DNA of 64,000 nt. It comes from Begonia masoniana (taxonomy: Eukaryota; Streptophyta; Magnoliopsida; Cucurbitales; Begoniaceae). How positions within the stretch are numbered: the stretch's first letter is position 1; every line of letters starts with the position of its first letter. The translations under genes were made by a program, and so were the position numbers. The notes under the pieces were generated by a model. The model ran no database searches. It saw only the letters and a program-made list of their open reading frames with translations, and was not told where the DNA came from. This document shows positions 1-9,159 of this stretch, piece after piece. The stretch spans positions 11,011,290 through 11,075,289 of the forward strand of contig CM039502.1 of assembly GCA_022432975.1 (NCBI GenBank). Direction: 5' to 3'.

Positions 1-145
1 AAGGGAGAACGGGTACCCGTTCTCAGAACGCGGGTACCCGTTCTCCCTTCAAAAAAGTTTCCGCGGGGGGTTGTCTAGTGCAAAAAATAACCCCATGGAA
101 AACGGTTTGCCGCGTCTCGAACGCGGGTACCCGTTCTCCCTTCAG
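1..145. repeat. Short GC-rich palindromic repeats (GGGTACCC core)
   Basis: The block GCGGGTACCCGTTCTCCCTTC-like occurs at about 30-50 and 122-142, and a related inverted copy starts the window. Bases 7-22 read gaacgggtacccgttc, a perfect 16-base palindrome. The rest of 146-857 is AT-rich with no convincing gene; the minus-strand frame over 23-490 is low-complexity and resembles no known protein. The repeat probably belongs to a transposon cut by the window edge; the family is not recognised. Confidence 0.5.
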
Positions 146-2043
146 AAAAGTGAACGCGGGGGCATATCGGTTTGCCGGGAGTCCATTTTTTGGACATTTT
201 GGATAGTTTAAGCCGTTTTTTGTCCGAAAAAAAAGTTCAATCCGTTTTTTGCACTCCACCGATAGTTGAGTCCATTTTTTGCATTTTACCCTAAAATAAA
301 AGCAAATTGGAGAGAGAAAATGGAACATCAAAAAAATGCAGAACAAAAAGGCGTGACTTCTTGCTAAAGGAAGGAGTTCTGGAACAAAAGAGGAGGAACC
401 CGACGACTTAATCATTTTTTTTACCTTCTTCTTCTTTAGTATTACTTTTATGTTATTGAAAACTTTAATTTTATTTAGTATTGCTATCATGATTTTAGGC
501 TAAATTTTATTATATTGATTAGGACGATAGTACTTGTTACGGTTTTTGCTACGATCTCGGTTTTGTTATGCAATTGTTTATTGAACAATTATTTGTGATA
601 TTCCTTGCTAAGTGAGATCATATCAATAGATAGGTTGACGATCCATGTTTATATTGTATCGATAGATAGATATAAATTGTTAGATACACGAATAATTAAT
701 TTGATTAAATTGTTACAACGTGATTAGCATTAATTCGATTGGCAATAAGAATGGGGCAATTAGGAAATTCAATATTAGTTACATTCCTTCAAGGTTGAAA
801 GAAATTTTAAATTGAATTTACCTAAGCAATTCGAAAGAATCATAGAATTATTCAATTCTTGCTGTAATACCCGGTTTTATGAGATATTAATATTATAATA
901 TATGATGGTATTTTCGTAAATATGTCAAATCAAGTCCGTTTTACGAAAAGAAAGCGTCATTAGAATCCTAACGATTAATAGGAATTTTAAGAAATTTACG
1001 AGAATTTTTGGAATAATAACGCTATATTTCGAGTAATTACGTTTCTCGAAATATAAAGGACGTTTAGTAAATATAGTAAACGAGTTCTGTTTTGCGAACA
1101 GATAGTTTTAATAAATCCCAGATGAAAAGTTGGAGTTATTGGAGAAATAAAAAGATTTGGTGAAACCAAATAGCTAGTGAATTAACGAAACAAACGACGA
1201 AACTAATATAAAAACAATGCAAGGGCAAAACGGTAATTTGTCAAATCAATATTATAAAATAACAAATCATTTTCTTCTTCTTCATTTCTCCTCTTCTGCG
1301 CGAAGAACCAGAGAGCGAAGCTCTCTGTCGTCAACGATCCTTCGACATTCCGACCTCCGATTCGTCCTCCGATCGTCTCGATTCTTCGCGATTTCTTCCC
1401 CAATCCCGATCCTAGGTATGATTCTAAGGTTTTAGGAAAGTTTATTACGACTTTTACGGAGTTTAAGCAATTAGGGTTTCGTTTAGGTTTTGTTAGAAAT
1501 CGTGATTTAAGGTTCGAAATTGATAGGTTTGCCGTAATTAAGGATATAGTGAATGTATTGGATGAATTTAATTGATTTAGGATGAATGTTAAAGTTTGAG
1601 AAATTTCGGGTTTTAGGGAAAAACTCGTTAATTGTTGTTTCAAGGTATCAATTGTAAATTTTTCATCGATATGCCTCAATTAGTTAAGTTAAAGCTTTAT
1701 GAAATTTCCTTAGTTAAGGTTTTATTGAATTCGGACGATTAGAAGTTTAAACGTGTGGTATTGATAATCGTTGTGTTTTGCCTCAGACAAACAACGCTCG
1801 TGGACGGAGCTTGAGCTGCTTTGGACACGAGGTAAGTTCTCGTGATCTTCTTTGGCCGATTGGCCTACACTGTACGTCGAAGTCGTCTCGAGGAGTTTTG
1901 GTTGGGTAGTTAGGTTAGTCATTTATAGGTTGTGTTTGTTTATCGTCTTGATGGTACACATGCTGGTTGTTTACTTTATGCATTTGACTGCTCATGCATC
2001 ACGTCTGTTAAAGCATCTGTTTAAAAGAATGAACGAAATGAAT

Positions 2044-2203
2044 CTACGTAATCTGTTATCTGGTCACGGCGAGGTGATTTAGACCTCAGTGACATTCTGT
2101 CTGCGACCTAATTAAAAAGTAAAATGAACCAACAAAAATTTACGTAATCTGTATCTTGTCACGGCGAGGTGGGTTTAGGCCTCGGTGACAATCTGTCTGC
2201 AAC
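2044..2203. repeat. Two-copy tandem repeat inside the solo LTR
   Basis: The motif ctacgtaatctg followed by gtcacggcgaggtg and a stretch ending ctgtctgc occurs at about 2044-2104 and again, diverged, at about 2141-2202, a period near 97 bp. Such repeats are common in the U3 region of long plant LTRs. No coding potential is seen. Confidence 0.6.
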
Positions 2204-2806
2204 ATAATGAATCTGAATCTGTTATCTGCATGTTTTATGAATGACATACGCATCTGCACGCATTCTGCATGTACGAGACTTGCTGAGATTTTATCTCATA
2301 TGTGTCTGTATGGTGTAGGTGACTACGAGGAAACAGGTGAGGACGATGTTCCTCCTCCTGAGGCATGAGTTCAGTTGACGGAGGATGGCTTGCGTGGTGT
2401 GCTGGCGTAGTCGATGCTTACCTGACCCGTGGGGAAGTATGTACGTATTTTGAGGATATTAGGTTATTTTGGATAAATTGTACAAAGTTAGAATATTTTA
2501 GGATGTTGGATCTGATAGTGGATAGGTTTATGTTGATGTTTTAAACATTTTTGGAAACCTGTTTTATAAACTGTTTTTATAAAGTTTTATTGGAAATTGT
2601 TTAGTGATTTAAAACAGGAGGAAATGGATAGTTTTCGAACGTATCCACGAAGTTTGTTTTCACGAAAGTTCGTTATGTTTTAAACACGTTTTAAAGTATG
2701 TTTAGGCCGTTAAGTGGGGATTGATAAATTGAGAAGCAAGTTAAGTTTTCTGGAAGTGTGTAGAGTGCATATGTAGGAGGAGGAAATGAAAAGGGTTGAA
2801 GTTTGC

Positions 2807-3072
2807 TGTAACGACCCCATTTCCCAGTAAGATATTGTCCGCTCTGGGGATTGGGCCGTAGCCCAATATCCTCCCCTCACGGCTTTGTTTGGCGAGAACT
2901 TCCCGGAAGGTCACCTAACCTGGAATTGTTCTCGCCGAAGCACTTTTAACTTTGGAGTTCTTATGGGATCCGTTGTCAATTGTGCTCCAAAACGCGTCTT
3001 GCTCTCTTGGGAGGAATCTCTTACATATGTTTCACTTCCATGTACTTCCCCAAGCGATGTGGGATTGTGACA
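2807..3072 (-). repeat. Cassandra LTR 1 (3' LTR of the minus-strand element)
   Basis: The LTR is 266 bp. On the minus strand it starts TGTCACAATCCC and ends GGTCGTTACA, preceded by the purine-rich tract. The 5S rRNA-like part is the complement of about 2892-2974. It is the only LTR of the three with both canonical TG and CA ends. Confidence 0.88.
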
Positions 3073-3262
3073 ACCCCCCCTTTACGACCCGGGATTCGCC
3101 TATACTCGAGTCCGGGATTCGCCTACACTCGGCTTAGGTCCCGAGGTTTGCCCCGCAGTCGTACACATACGTTCACATTCGGGTCATCACAATCACCCCC
3201 TCTCGGGGGCCCAACGTCCTCGTTGGCCACATTTCCGGTTGGGTACAGGCTCTGATACCATT
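3073..3262 (-). repeat. Cassandra internal domain with tRNA-iMet primer-binding site
   Basis: This 190-bp non-coding segment separates the two minus-strand LTRs. The complement of 3248-3260 is TGGTATCAGAGCC, matching the 3' end of initiator methionine tRNA and lying two bases after the LTR. The other end is the run of Cs at 3074-3080, the polypurine tract on the element's own strand. No open frame is meaningful here. Confidence 0.85.
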
Positions 3263-3504
3263 TGTAACGACCTCATTTCCCAGCAAGATATTGTCCGCTT
3301 TGGGGATTGGGCCGTAGCCCAATATCCTCCCCTCACGGCTTTGTTTGGCGAGAACTTCCCGGAAGGTCACTCAACCTGGAATTGCTCTCGCCGAAGCACT
3401 TTTAACTTCGGAGTTCTTATGGGATCCGTTGTCAATTGTGCTCCAAAACGCGTCTTGCTATCTTGGGAGGGATCTCTTACATATGTTTCACTTCCATGTA
3501 CTTA
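3263..3504 (-). repeat. Cassandra LTR 2 (5' LTR of the minus-strand element, truncated)
   Basis: It matches LTR 1 from its U5 end (TGTAACGACCTC on the plus strand) but stops at cttccatgtactt. About 24 bases, including the TGTCACA terminus, are lost where the G run begins. The 5S-like part is the complement of about 3348-3430. Confidence 0.85.
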
Positions 3505-3518
3505 GGGGGGGGGGGGGG
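3505..3518. repeat. 14-base G tract between inverted Cassandra LTRs
   Basis: An uninterrupted run of 14 G sits at the symmetry centre between LTR 2 and LTR 3, two bases before the plus-strand TGTCACA. It is the position and composition expected of the polypurine tract of a plus-strand Cassandra, but it is twice as long as the 7-G tract next to LTR 1. Replication slippage or assembly error could have lengthened it. Confidence 0.7.
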
Positions 3519-3519
3519 T

Positions 3520-3785
3520 TGTCACAATCCCACATCGCTTGGGGAAGTACATGGAAGTGAAACATATGTAAGAGATCCCTCCCAAGATAGCAAGACGCGT
3601 TTTGGAGCACAATTGACAACGGATCCCATAAGAACTCCGAAGTTAAAAGTGCTTCGGCGAGAGCAATTCCAGGTTGGGTGACCTTCCGGGAAGTTCTCGC
3701 CAAACAAAGCCGTGAGAGGAGGATATTGGGCTACGGCCCAATCCCCAGAGCGAACAATATCTTGCTGGAAAATGGGGTCGTTATA
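3520..3785 (+). repeat. Cassandra LTR 3, inverted relative to the other two
   Basis: This plus-strand LTR starts TGTCACAATCCC and ends GGTCGTTATA, a terminal CA-to-TA change. It is near-identical over about 240 bp to the reverse complement of LTR 2, so 3263-3785 is a long inverted repeat with a 15-base centre. No internal domain or primer-binding site accompanies it. Confidence 0.85.
3617..3699 (+). ncRNA. 5S rRNA-like Pol III segment within Cassandra LTR 3
   Basis: The segment follows plant 5S rRNA from GGATCCCAT-AGAACTCCGAA through the A-box-like AGTTAAAAGTGCTTCGG and the C-box-like GGTTGGGTGACCTTCCGGGA to AAGTTCTCG. Cassandra LTRs are known to carry such 5S domains, thought to act as Pol III promoters. 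This is not a functional 5S gene: only the 3' two-thirds match and substitutions are present. Two opposite-strand copies lie in LTR 1 and LTR 2. Confidence 0.8.
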
Positions 3786-3922
3786 TTTGCTCTCTGGAAT
3801 TTCGATTCCAGAGAGCTTGCCAATAGAAAAATGTGATCGCCAAAATGGAGTGGAGGCCGAAATGATGCGGCGACTGATCGCCAGGGTGAGGGGCGACCAA
3901 TCGCCCCTCCATGTCTCGAACT

Positions 3923-4020
3923 CGGCGATCGATCTCCAAAAATTATGGAGATCGATCGCCCCTCATTGTTTTACCATCGGCGATCGATCTCCAAAAATTA
4001 TGGAGATCGATCGCCCCTCC
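3923..4020. repeat. Duplicated small hairpin units
   Basis: Two copies (about 3923-3965 and 3978-4020) each contain GATCGATCTCC, a short AT spacer, then GGAGATCGATC, so each is a perfect hairpin with an 11-bp stem. A further inverted pair (ctctctggaa / ttccagagag) lies at about 3790-3814. They form part of the surrounding LTR. Confidence 0.65.
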
Positions 4021-4790
4021 TCTTCCGTCGCAATTGTACGGTTCTGCCCTCCCCTTTTTCGGCCGATTGTTTAATTGTTTTTTTAAAAGTTTTAATTTTT
4101 TTATTTAATTAGTTTTGCGTTTGTCTTTAATTGGTTTAAAAGTTAGATTTTATTTCCGATTCAGATTGCGCTTAAGGTTAAATTAAAGTTTAAAAATGAT
4201 AAGATTATTGGGATGATAAGTGTAAAAAAAAAAAAAAAATGTACGGGAAGTCGGGTACAGTACTAGGGTCGTTACACTTGCTGTTCATAGATAATACTGC
4301 AGAGCATTACCAGAGCATTAGTAGTAAAATTATCGTAACGAAGAAATTGATCCTAGCCAAGGCCTTCTTTTATCATTTTTACCACGTTTATTCTGATTTA
4401 CTTTGTTTCATCGTCATTCTGATTTTATTTCTATTTATTTTCATTTATCATCTTAATATTTTTATAAGATTTTTATAGCAATTAATTCACTAAGAATATT
4501 CTCGTGGGATCGATACTTTGCTTACTTATTACTTCGCTAGCGACACGTGCACTTGGGTATAAGTGTGTAAAATCACTAACAATATTCTCCAGCAATCGAC
4601 CGAATCTAGACAGGAGCAATATGTGGGGACCTATTTTTGGCGACAACAGCAAGCAAAGGGAGATTCATCTCTGCCTTCTTCCAGCGCACCAGTCGCAGCG
4701 GCTGAATCGGGGCCGAAGGCAGCCGTATTCGGAGAGCACGGACAGAAACAACCAGTACACAGTGCCCCATTCCTGCCATTTTACACAACT

Positions 4791-5395
4791 TCTGGTTTCA
4801 ACTCGTCAAGGACATACCCAGATAGCTTAATCTTGCCTAACCAGTCCGATACCTTCACAGATATCTTTCCAGTTCCTCTGGGTGATCAGAGTGTACAATT
4901 GACAACTTCTGGAAATTTCGAGGAAGCCTTAGCTTTGTGTAAGCTGCTTCCGCCTGAAGATGCAAGTCTTCGAGCTGCGAAAGAAGATGACATGGACTAG
5001 TCACCTCCAAGCCATATAGTGGAATCAGAGGAGCATTCATCACTAGAGTGTAGGAAGATGAACCATAATACTCTGATGGCACCCGTTAAGTTCTTACAGA
5101 AGAAAAGACCAAGTAACAATGAAAGGGCCACTGCTGAAGGAACCGAAGAGGTTGTTTTAGATGCTGTTGAAGATAGGTTTAAAAAATCAAACAAGGGGCG
5201 GGGTAACATCTCCATTGGCTCTGCTGCTAGGGAGATGGCTGCGATACTTGATACAACACTACTTCAAGCTCTGCTTCTTACTGGACAGTTTTCTGCGAGT
5301 CTAGAATTGCTAAAAGTTCTCAACTACTGTGATGTAAGAATGTGTGAGGAAATTCTTTGTGGAGAACAAATTCGGGAAGGAAAAGTAGATCTCGG
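4791..5395 (+). pseudogene. Intronless fragment of a VPS39/VAM6-like gene fused to another exon copy
   Basis: From about 4858 the plus strand reads FPVPLGDQSVQLTTSGNFEE and continues with ALALCKLLPPED, then after an in-frame TAG (4998-5000) SPPSHIVESEE, MNHNTLMA, ATAEGTEEVVLDAVEDRF and ALLLTGQFSASLELLKVLNY. This is the clathrin-repeat part of the plant Vam6/Vps39 tethering protein of the HOPS/CORVET class. About 70-80 residues expected between AAKE and DDMD are absent and no intron interrupts the match, which suggests capture of a spliced, exon-skipped transcript. It joins at 4791-4856 a copy of a minus-strand exon also present at 11837-11902. It is a dead chimera. Confidence 0.75.
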
Positions 5396-6206
5396 GAGTC
5401 CAGCAGTTCTTATCATGAGTTCATTTGACGTTTTAATTTTTAAGATCCTAAATTATAAATCGACAAAAAATAAATTATATTATAAGCCTCAATTGTATCT
5501 TTTCCTGGATGGAAGTGAACTTCTCAAGACTTTACATAGAGGTATTTCAAATGCATCTAGGGAAGAAGAAGGTAAGGGTAAGGAATGCAGTAGTAGTTCA
5601 GTGGGAGAGAATTCCGATTTGCCTCATATATGTTCTGCTGGATTGAGTGAAGACAAAACTACTTTGAGAGGTGAACATATTGCTTCTGGAGTAGTTATAG
5701 AGAATTTGAACGCTGAAGTTGTCAAAGCAGTCATGTTGGCTGACTCTACTCAAATATGTGAGGATACGATACACCATGGGAAGGATAATGTGTGTGGTCT
5801 AGATGTTTCAACTGGCAAAAGGGAGACGACGAGGTCGTCGTATGAGTCTATTAACAGTGATTACCAGGTAGACGAAGGAGGTCATTCTTCAGCTTTTAGG
5901 GAACATAGAGCAGATAATAATTTATTAGTTCACAGCGTACAATCTAACGAAACTGACAGCAAAGACCCCGCACCAATTTATTTGGATAGTGTGGCAATGA
6001 GTGGCTCACTATACAATGCCCACTTAGGTATTGAAGATGGCATGATTATGGACAAACATATTAATCACAATAAAAATCAAGTGTTCAATTCTGAAGTGGA
6101 TCATGGCCATCTGGATGTAAAAGAAGAAAGTAAAGTGTCTGCGAAAGAACGTATATCTATTGTAACGCCCCCGAACCCACCCTGTCTCGGAGCGCTACTT
6201 TGCTAA
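5019..6206 (+). other. Long open frame: VPS39 fragment running into unrecognised sequence
   Basis: An open frame of 395 codons begins with a GTG (first ATG at about 5058) and stops at TAA 6204-6206. The first third is the VPS39 piece. An AT-rich bridge (about 5400-5510) follows. The last 230 residues are acidic and serine-rich with no domain I recognise; they might be a fragment of another host gene. The final codons run into the LTR-like sequence starting TGTAACGCCC at 6161, so the stop is provided by the transposon. Whether it is expressed is unknown. Confidence 0.4.
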
Positions 6207-7870
6207 CTAATCCCACGTTAAGACATAATTTTCTGAACCCTAAAACATAAAATAAAATCTCTTAAGTCATACCTAGCTGTCTAGACTTATTAATTTCTCT
6301 TAATCCTAACCTTTAAGCACCACGGCGTCCTTCCCGAAAATTTTGACAAAGTAACGCCTGAAAATGGCACCTCCAAAATGCTAAGTACCTGCAAATAAAT
6401 CAATTCCCAAACAACCAGAATATTCCAACCATCTAACTAACCTACGACATCACCAAATAACAGTACAGAGGAAACTATAATACAAACATCCCTAAGTGAA
6501 GAAAGTCCACAGTGTAGGGCGACACGTCACCCTTAACTATGACTAAATACAACATTCCCCAAACAGAAATCTACAATAAACTACTCAAATACAAAGCCCC
6601 ACATCCCCGAAGACCATGGTCGAGGCGCCCCAACAACTGCCCGCACCGGCATGCCCCGTACTCCTCCGACTGCTGCCAAGTCCTGTCTCACTCGCTTAGT
6701 TCACCTGTAACCGCATCATTACCTACACCACAGAACACACACGCACACGTAAGCTTACGCTTAGCAAGTAGGGGATAACAAAGATAAACATGCACAATGC
6801 ACCACAACTCTCATGCAGTCTTAACACAACAACACAACACCACTCCACACGACAACGCAACACATCACGAATAAGACTGCCTGCATCGAAAGATGTCAAA
6901 CCACCACCCTACTAGTCCCTCGCAGGTACCACCTTAACGCGACTGGGCGACTCCTTTGGAGTCCCTCGCAGGTGCTACCCTAACGCGATTGGGCGACTCA
7001 ACAATAGTCCCTCGCAAGTACCACCCTAACGCGACTAGGCAACTCCCCTGGAGTCCCTCGCAGGTGCTACCCTAACGCGACTGGGCGACTCAAAAATAGT
7101 CCCTCACAGGTACCACCCTAACGAGACTAGGCAACTCCCCTGGAGTCCCTCGCAGGTGCTACCCTAACGCGACTGGGCGACTCAACAATAGTCCCTCGCA
7201 GGTACCACCCTAACGCGACTAGGCAACTCCCCTGGAGTCCCTCGCAGGTGCTACCCTAACGCGACTGGGCGACTCAACAATAGTCCCTCGCAGGTACCAC
7301 TCTAACGCGATAAGGCAACTCCCCTGGAGTCCTTCGCAGGTGCTACGCTAACGCGACTGGGCGACTCAACAATAGTCCCTCGCAGGTACCACCCTAACGC
7401 GACTAGGCAACTCCCCTGGAGTCCCTCGCAGGTGCTACCCTAACGCGACTGGGCGACTCAACAATAGTCCCTCGCAGATACTACCCTAACGCGACTAGGC
7501 AACTCCCCTGGAGTCCCTCGCAGGTGCTACCCTAACGCGACTGGGCGACTCAACAATAGTCCCTCGACAGGTACATGGTACCACCCTAACGCGACTAAGC
7601 AACTCCCCTGGAGTCCCTCGCAGGTGCTACCCTAACGCGACTGGGCGACTCAACAATAGTCCCCTCGCAGGTACCACCCTAACGCGACTAGGCAACTCCC
7701 CTGGAGTCCCTCGCAGGTGCTACCCTAACGCGACTGGGCGACTCAACAATAGTCCCTCGCAGGTACCACCCTAACGCGACTAGGCAACTCCCCTGGAGTC
7801 CCTCGCAGGTGCTACCCTAACGCGACTGGGCGACTCAATAATAGTCCCTCGCAGGTACCACCCTAACGCG
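6161..7870. mobile_element. LTR-like sequence of a gypsy-type element, incomplete
   Basis: The start TGTAACGCCCCCGAACCC resembles the other LTR termini in this window, and the region contains a tandem array typical of long LTRs. The far end was not found; 7871-8318 before the scaffold gap has no recognised gene, so the true end may be there or lost in the gap. No retroelement protein is seen between. Confidence 0.45.
6913..7870. repeat. Tandem repeat array, 92-bp unit made of two half-units
   Basis: About ten copies of a 92-bp unit. Each consists of two related halves: tagtccctcgcaggtacc... and tggagtccctcgcaggtgct..., both followed by ccctaacgcgact. The spacing between successive tagtccctcg motifs at 7189 and 7281 is exactly 92. 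Copies are very similar, with scattered one-base changes and one longer variant near 7566. The array ends abruptly at 7870 before unique sequence. Confidence 0.9.
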
Positions 7871-8318
7871 GCGATTGGAAGCATTGGAAAAAGAAGAGGA
7901 TTAGACCAGTAAAGTTGTTTATGCCAGTATGAAGTGTATGAGGTTAGGAAAAAAGGCCTATATTTGTGAAGGTTTCCACGAGTTGATTTTGAGCAAGAGA
8001 GATTGTTTCGACCAAGGAAGGTTTGTAGCATTGATGAGGGTAGGTGCCAGAAAGTTCAGTGGACCAGATCTAAACATTCAGTTTTTTTAAATGACCTATT
8101 GAGAGGGTATGCTTCCTCTAAGTATTATCGCCAATCGAAAGAATTTCCAACGAGGTTAGATTTCTATGCAGAAGGTATACTCCTTTGATGATGTTCTGGC
8201 TTAAGTCCAGATGTTTTAGCCCAAAGATAGATCATATGTGGTTTTGGAAATTTTTCCGACCACCTTGTTCTGACCAATACGAATAAATGAGTGGTGCGCA
8301 GAAGATTGCGAGGAATCT
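7871..8318. other. Unassigned sequence before the scaffold gap
   Basis: No convincing gene. Short frames on both strands do not resemble known proteins. The segment joins the repeat array directly, so it may still be transposon sequence. Confidence 0.4.
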
Positions 8319-8418
8319 NNNNNNNNNNNNNNNNNNNNNNNNNNNNNNNNNNNNNNNNNNNNNNNNNNNNNNNNNNNNNNNNNNNNNNNNNNNNNNNNNN
8401 NNNNNNNNNNNNNNNNNN
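8319..8418. other. Assembly gap of 100 N
   Basis: Exactly 100 undetermined bases, the conventional length for a scaffold join of unknown size. Distances and relationships across it are therefore not reliable. Any open frame that spans it is artefactual. Confidence 0.99.
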
Positions 8419-8550
8419 TATTCTTTCTTCATAACACATGAATGTAGCAACTACTGTTTTCCTTCTCCTTCTTCTTCTTCTTCCTTCGGGCTTCAGTCTT
8501 CTTCTTCGATAGAGGTCTAGCTATATTCTGGTTATTAGCAGCCTGCAGAG

Positions 8551-9159
8551 ATGGCGACATGTCAATGTTGTGTTAAAGTGCAGAAAACATCATCTTCTTC
8601 AAATAGCAATTTACAGCGTTTTCAATTACCAGCTCTGAATCATTTCCTTTTGACTTGGAAAGTTTTCAACTTGGTGAATAACTTGCAAGGCTCAATGTTA
8701 AGACATTGGCGTCTCTATTTTTGCCAGTTTTTCACTTTTTTGGCTCAGAAGGAGGCAGCTTTTGAGTTTAGCCAACCAAAGAGGGCCGTTACCGAGAAGA
8801 AAGACGACGGGAAGGTGAGCGGGGAAGATGCAGAACTTGTGATGAGAAAACTAGGCCTTTTTTGCAGTCAAAGAGGAGGTGAAATTGAAGAATCGATCAC
8901 CGCCGATAAGCTCTCGGAGCTATTTAATGATTGCGAGCCTAGCTTGGAGGAGTTGAAGGAAGCTTTCGACGTATTTGATAGGAACGGAGATGGATTCATA
9001 GATGCAATGGAGTTGCAGAGAGTTCTCAACGCACTGGGATTAAAGGAAGTTGCAGAGCTTCAAATCTGCGAGAAAATGATCAGAAACTTTGATGAAAACA
9101 AAGATGGTAGAATCGACTTCAAAGAATTCGTCAGGTTAATGGAAATCACCTTATGCTGA
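8551..9159 (+). CDS. Calmodulin-like EF-hand protein (CML45/46/47 type)
   Basis: A single-exon gene of 202 codons. The C-terminal half holds two canonical EF-hand loops: DRNGDGFIDAME (residues 143-154) and DENKDGRIDFKE (181-192), each with acidic residues at positions 1, 3 or 5 and Glu at 12. The N-terminal 120 residues are poorly conserved, with a hydrophobic stretch near 30-65, as in the CML45-47 group of plant calcium sensors. Such proteins bind Ca2+ and relay signals to targets; the partner cannot be told from sequence. A CT-rich leader (8455-8510) fits a 5' UTR. The scaffold gap lies only 130 bp upstream, so the promoter is partly missing. Confidence 0.85.
   Translation: MATCQCCVKVQKTSSSSNSNLQRFQLPALNHFLLTWKVFNLVNNLQGSMLRHWRLYFCQFFTFLAQKEAAFEFSQPKRAVTEKKDDGKVSGEDAELVMRKLGLFCSQRGGEIEESITADKLSELFNDCEPSLEELKEAFDVFDRNGDGFIDAMELQRVLNALGLKEVAELQICEKMIRNFDENKDGRIDFKEFVRLMEITLC

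Larger units (their letters stand above)
2802..3790 (-). mobile_element. Rearranged Cassandra (TRIM) retrotransposon with an extra inverted LTR
   Basis: One insertion is flanked by a perfect 5-bp duplication TTTGC (2802-2806, 3786-3790). Read on the minus strand it has a 5' LTR (3504-3263, start truncated), a tRNA-iMet primer-binding site (TGGTATCAGAGCC, complement of 3248-3260), a roughly 190-bp non-coding internal domain, a purine tract (AAAGGGGGGGT) and a 3' LTR (3072-2807). To the right, after 14 G residues, lies a third LTR in the opposite orientation (3520-3785). Cassandra elements are non-autonomous, have no protein genes and carry 5S-like promoters in their LTRs; all of this is visible here. 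The odd feature is the third, inverted LTR inside the same target duplication. Confidence 0.88.
858..4281. mobile_element. Solo LTR of a Ty3/gypsy-type retrotransposon with CTTGC target duplication
   Basis: The element begins TGTAATACCC at 863 and ends GGTCGTTACA at 4276. The 5 bp on each side are identical: CTTGC at 858-862 and at 4277-4281. No gag, pol or second LTR is present, so this reads as a solo LTR left by LTR-LTR recombination. Without the nested Cassandra insertion it is about 2.4 kb, a length seen in plant gypsy LTRs. It holds short internal repeats (about 2044-2203 and 3923-4020) and no gene. Family assignment is by the terminal sequence style only. Confidence 0.75.

Noticed and set aside
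3617..3699. Functional 5S rRNA gene
   Set aside because: Only the 3' two-thirds match, there are substitutions in the core, and the segment lies within a Cassandra LTR.
6913..7870. CRISPR-like array
   Set aside because: Units are contiguous with no unique spacers, and the genome is a plant; it is an ordinary tandem repeat.
8164..8520. Open frames crossing the run of N
   Set aside because: They exist only because N codons cannot contain stops; the sequence on each side gives no support.
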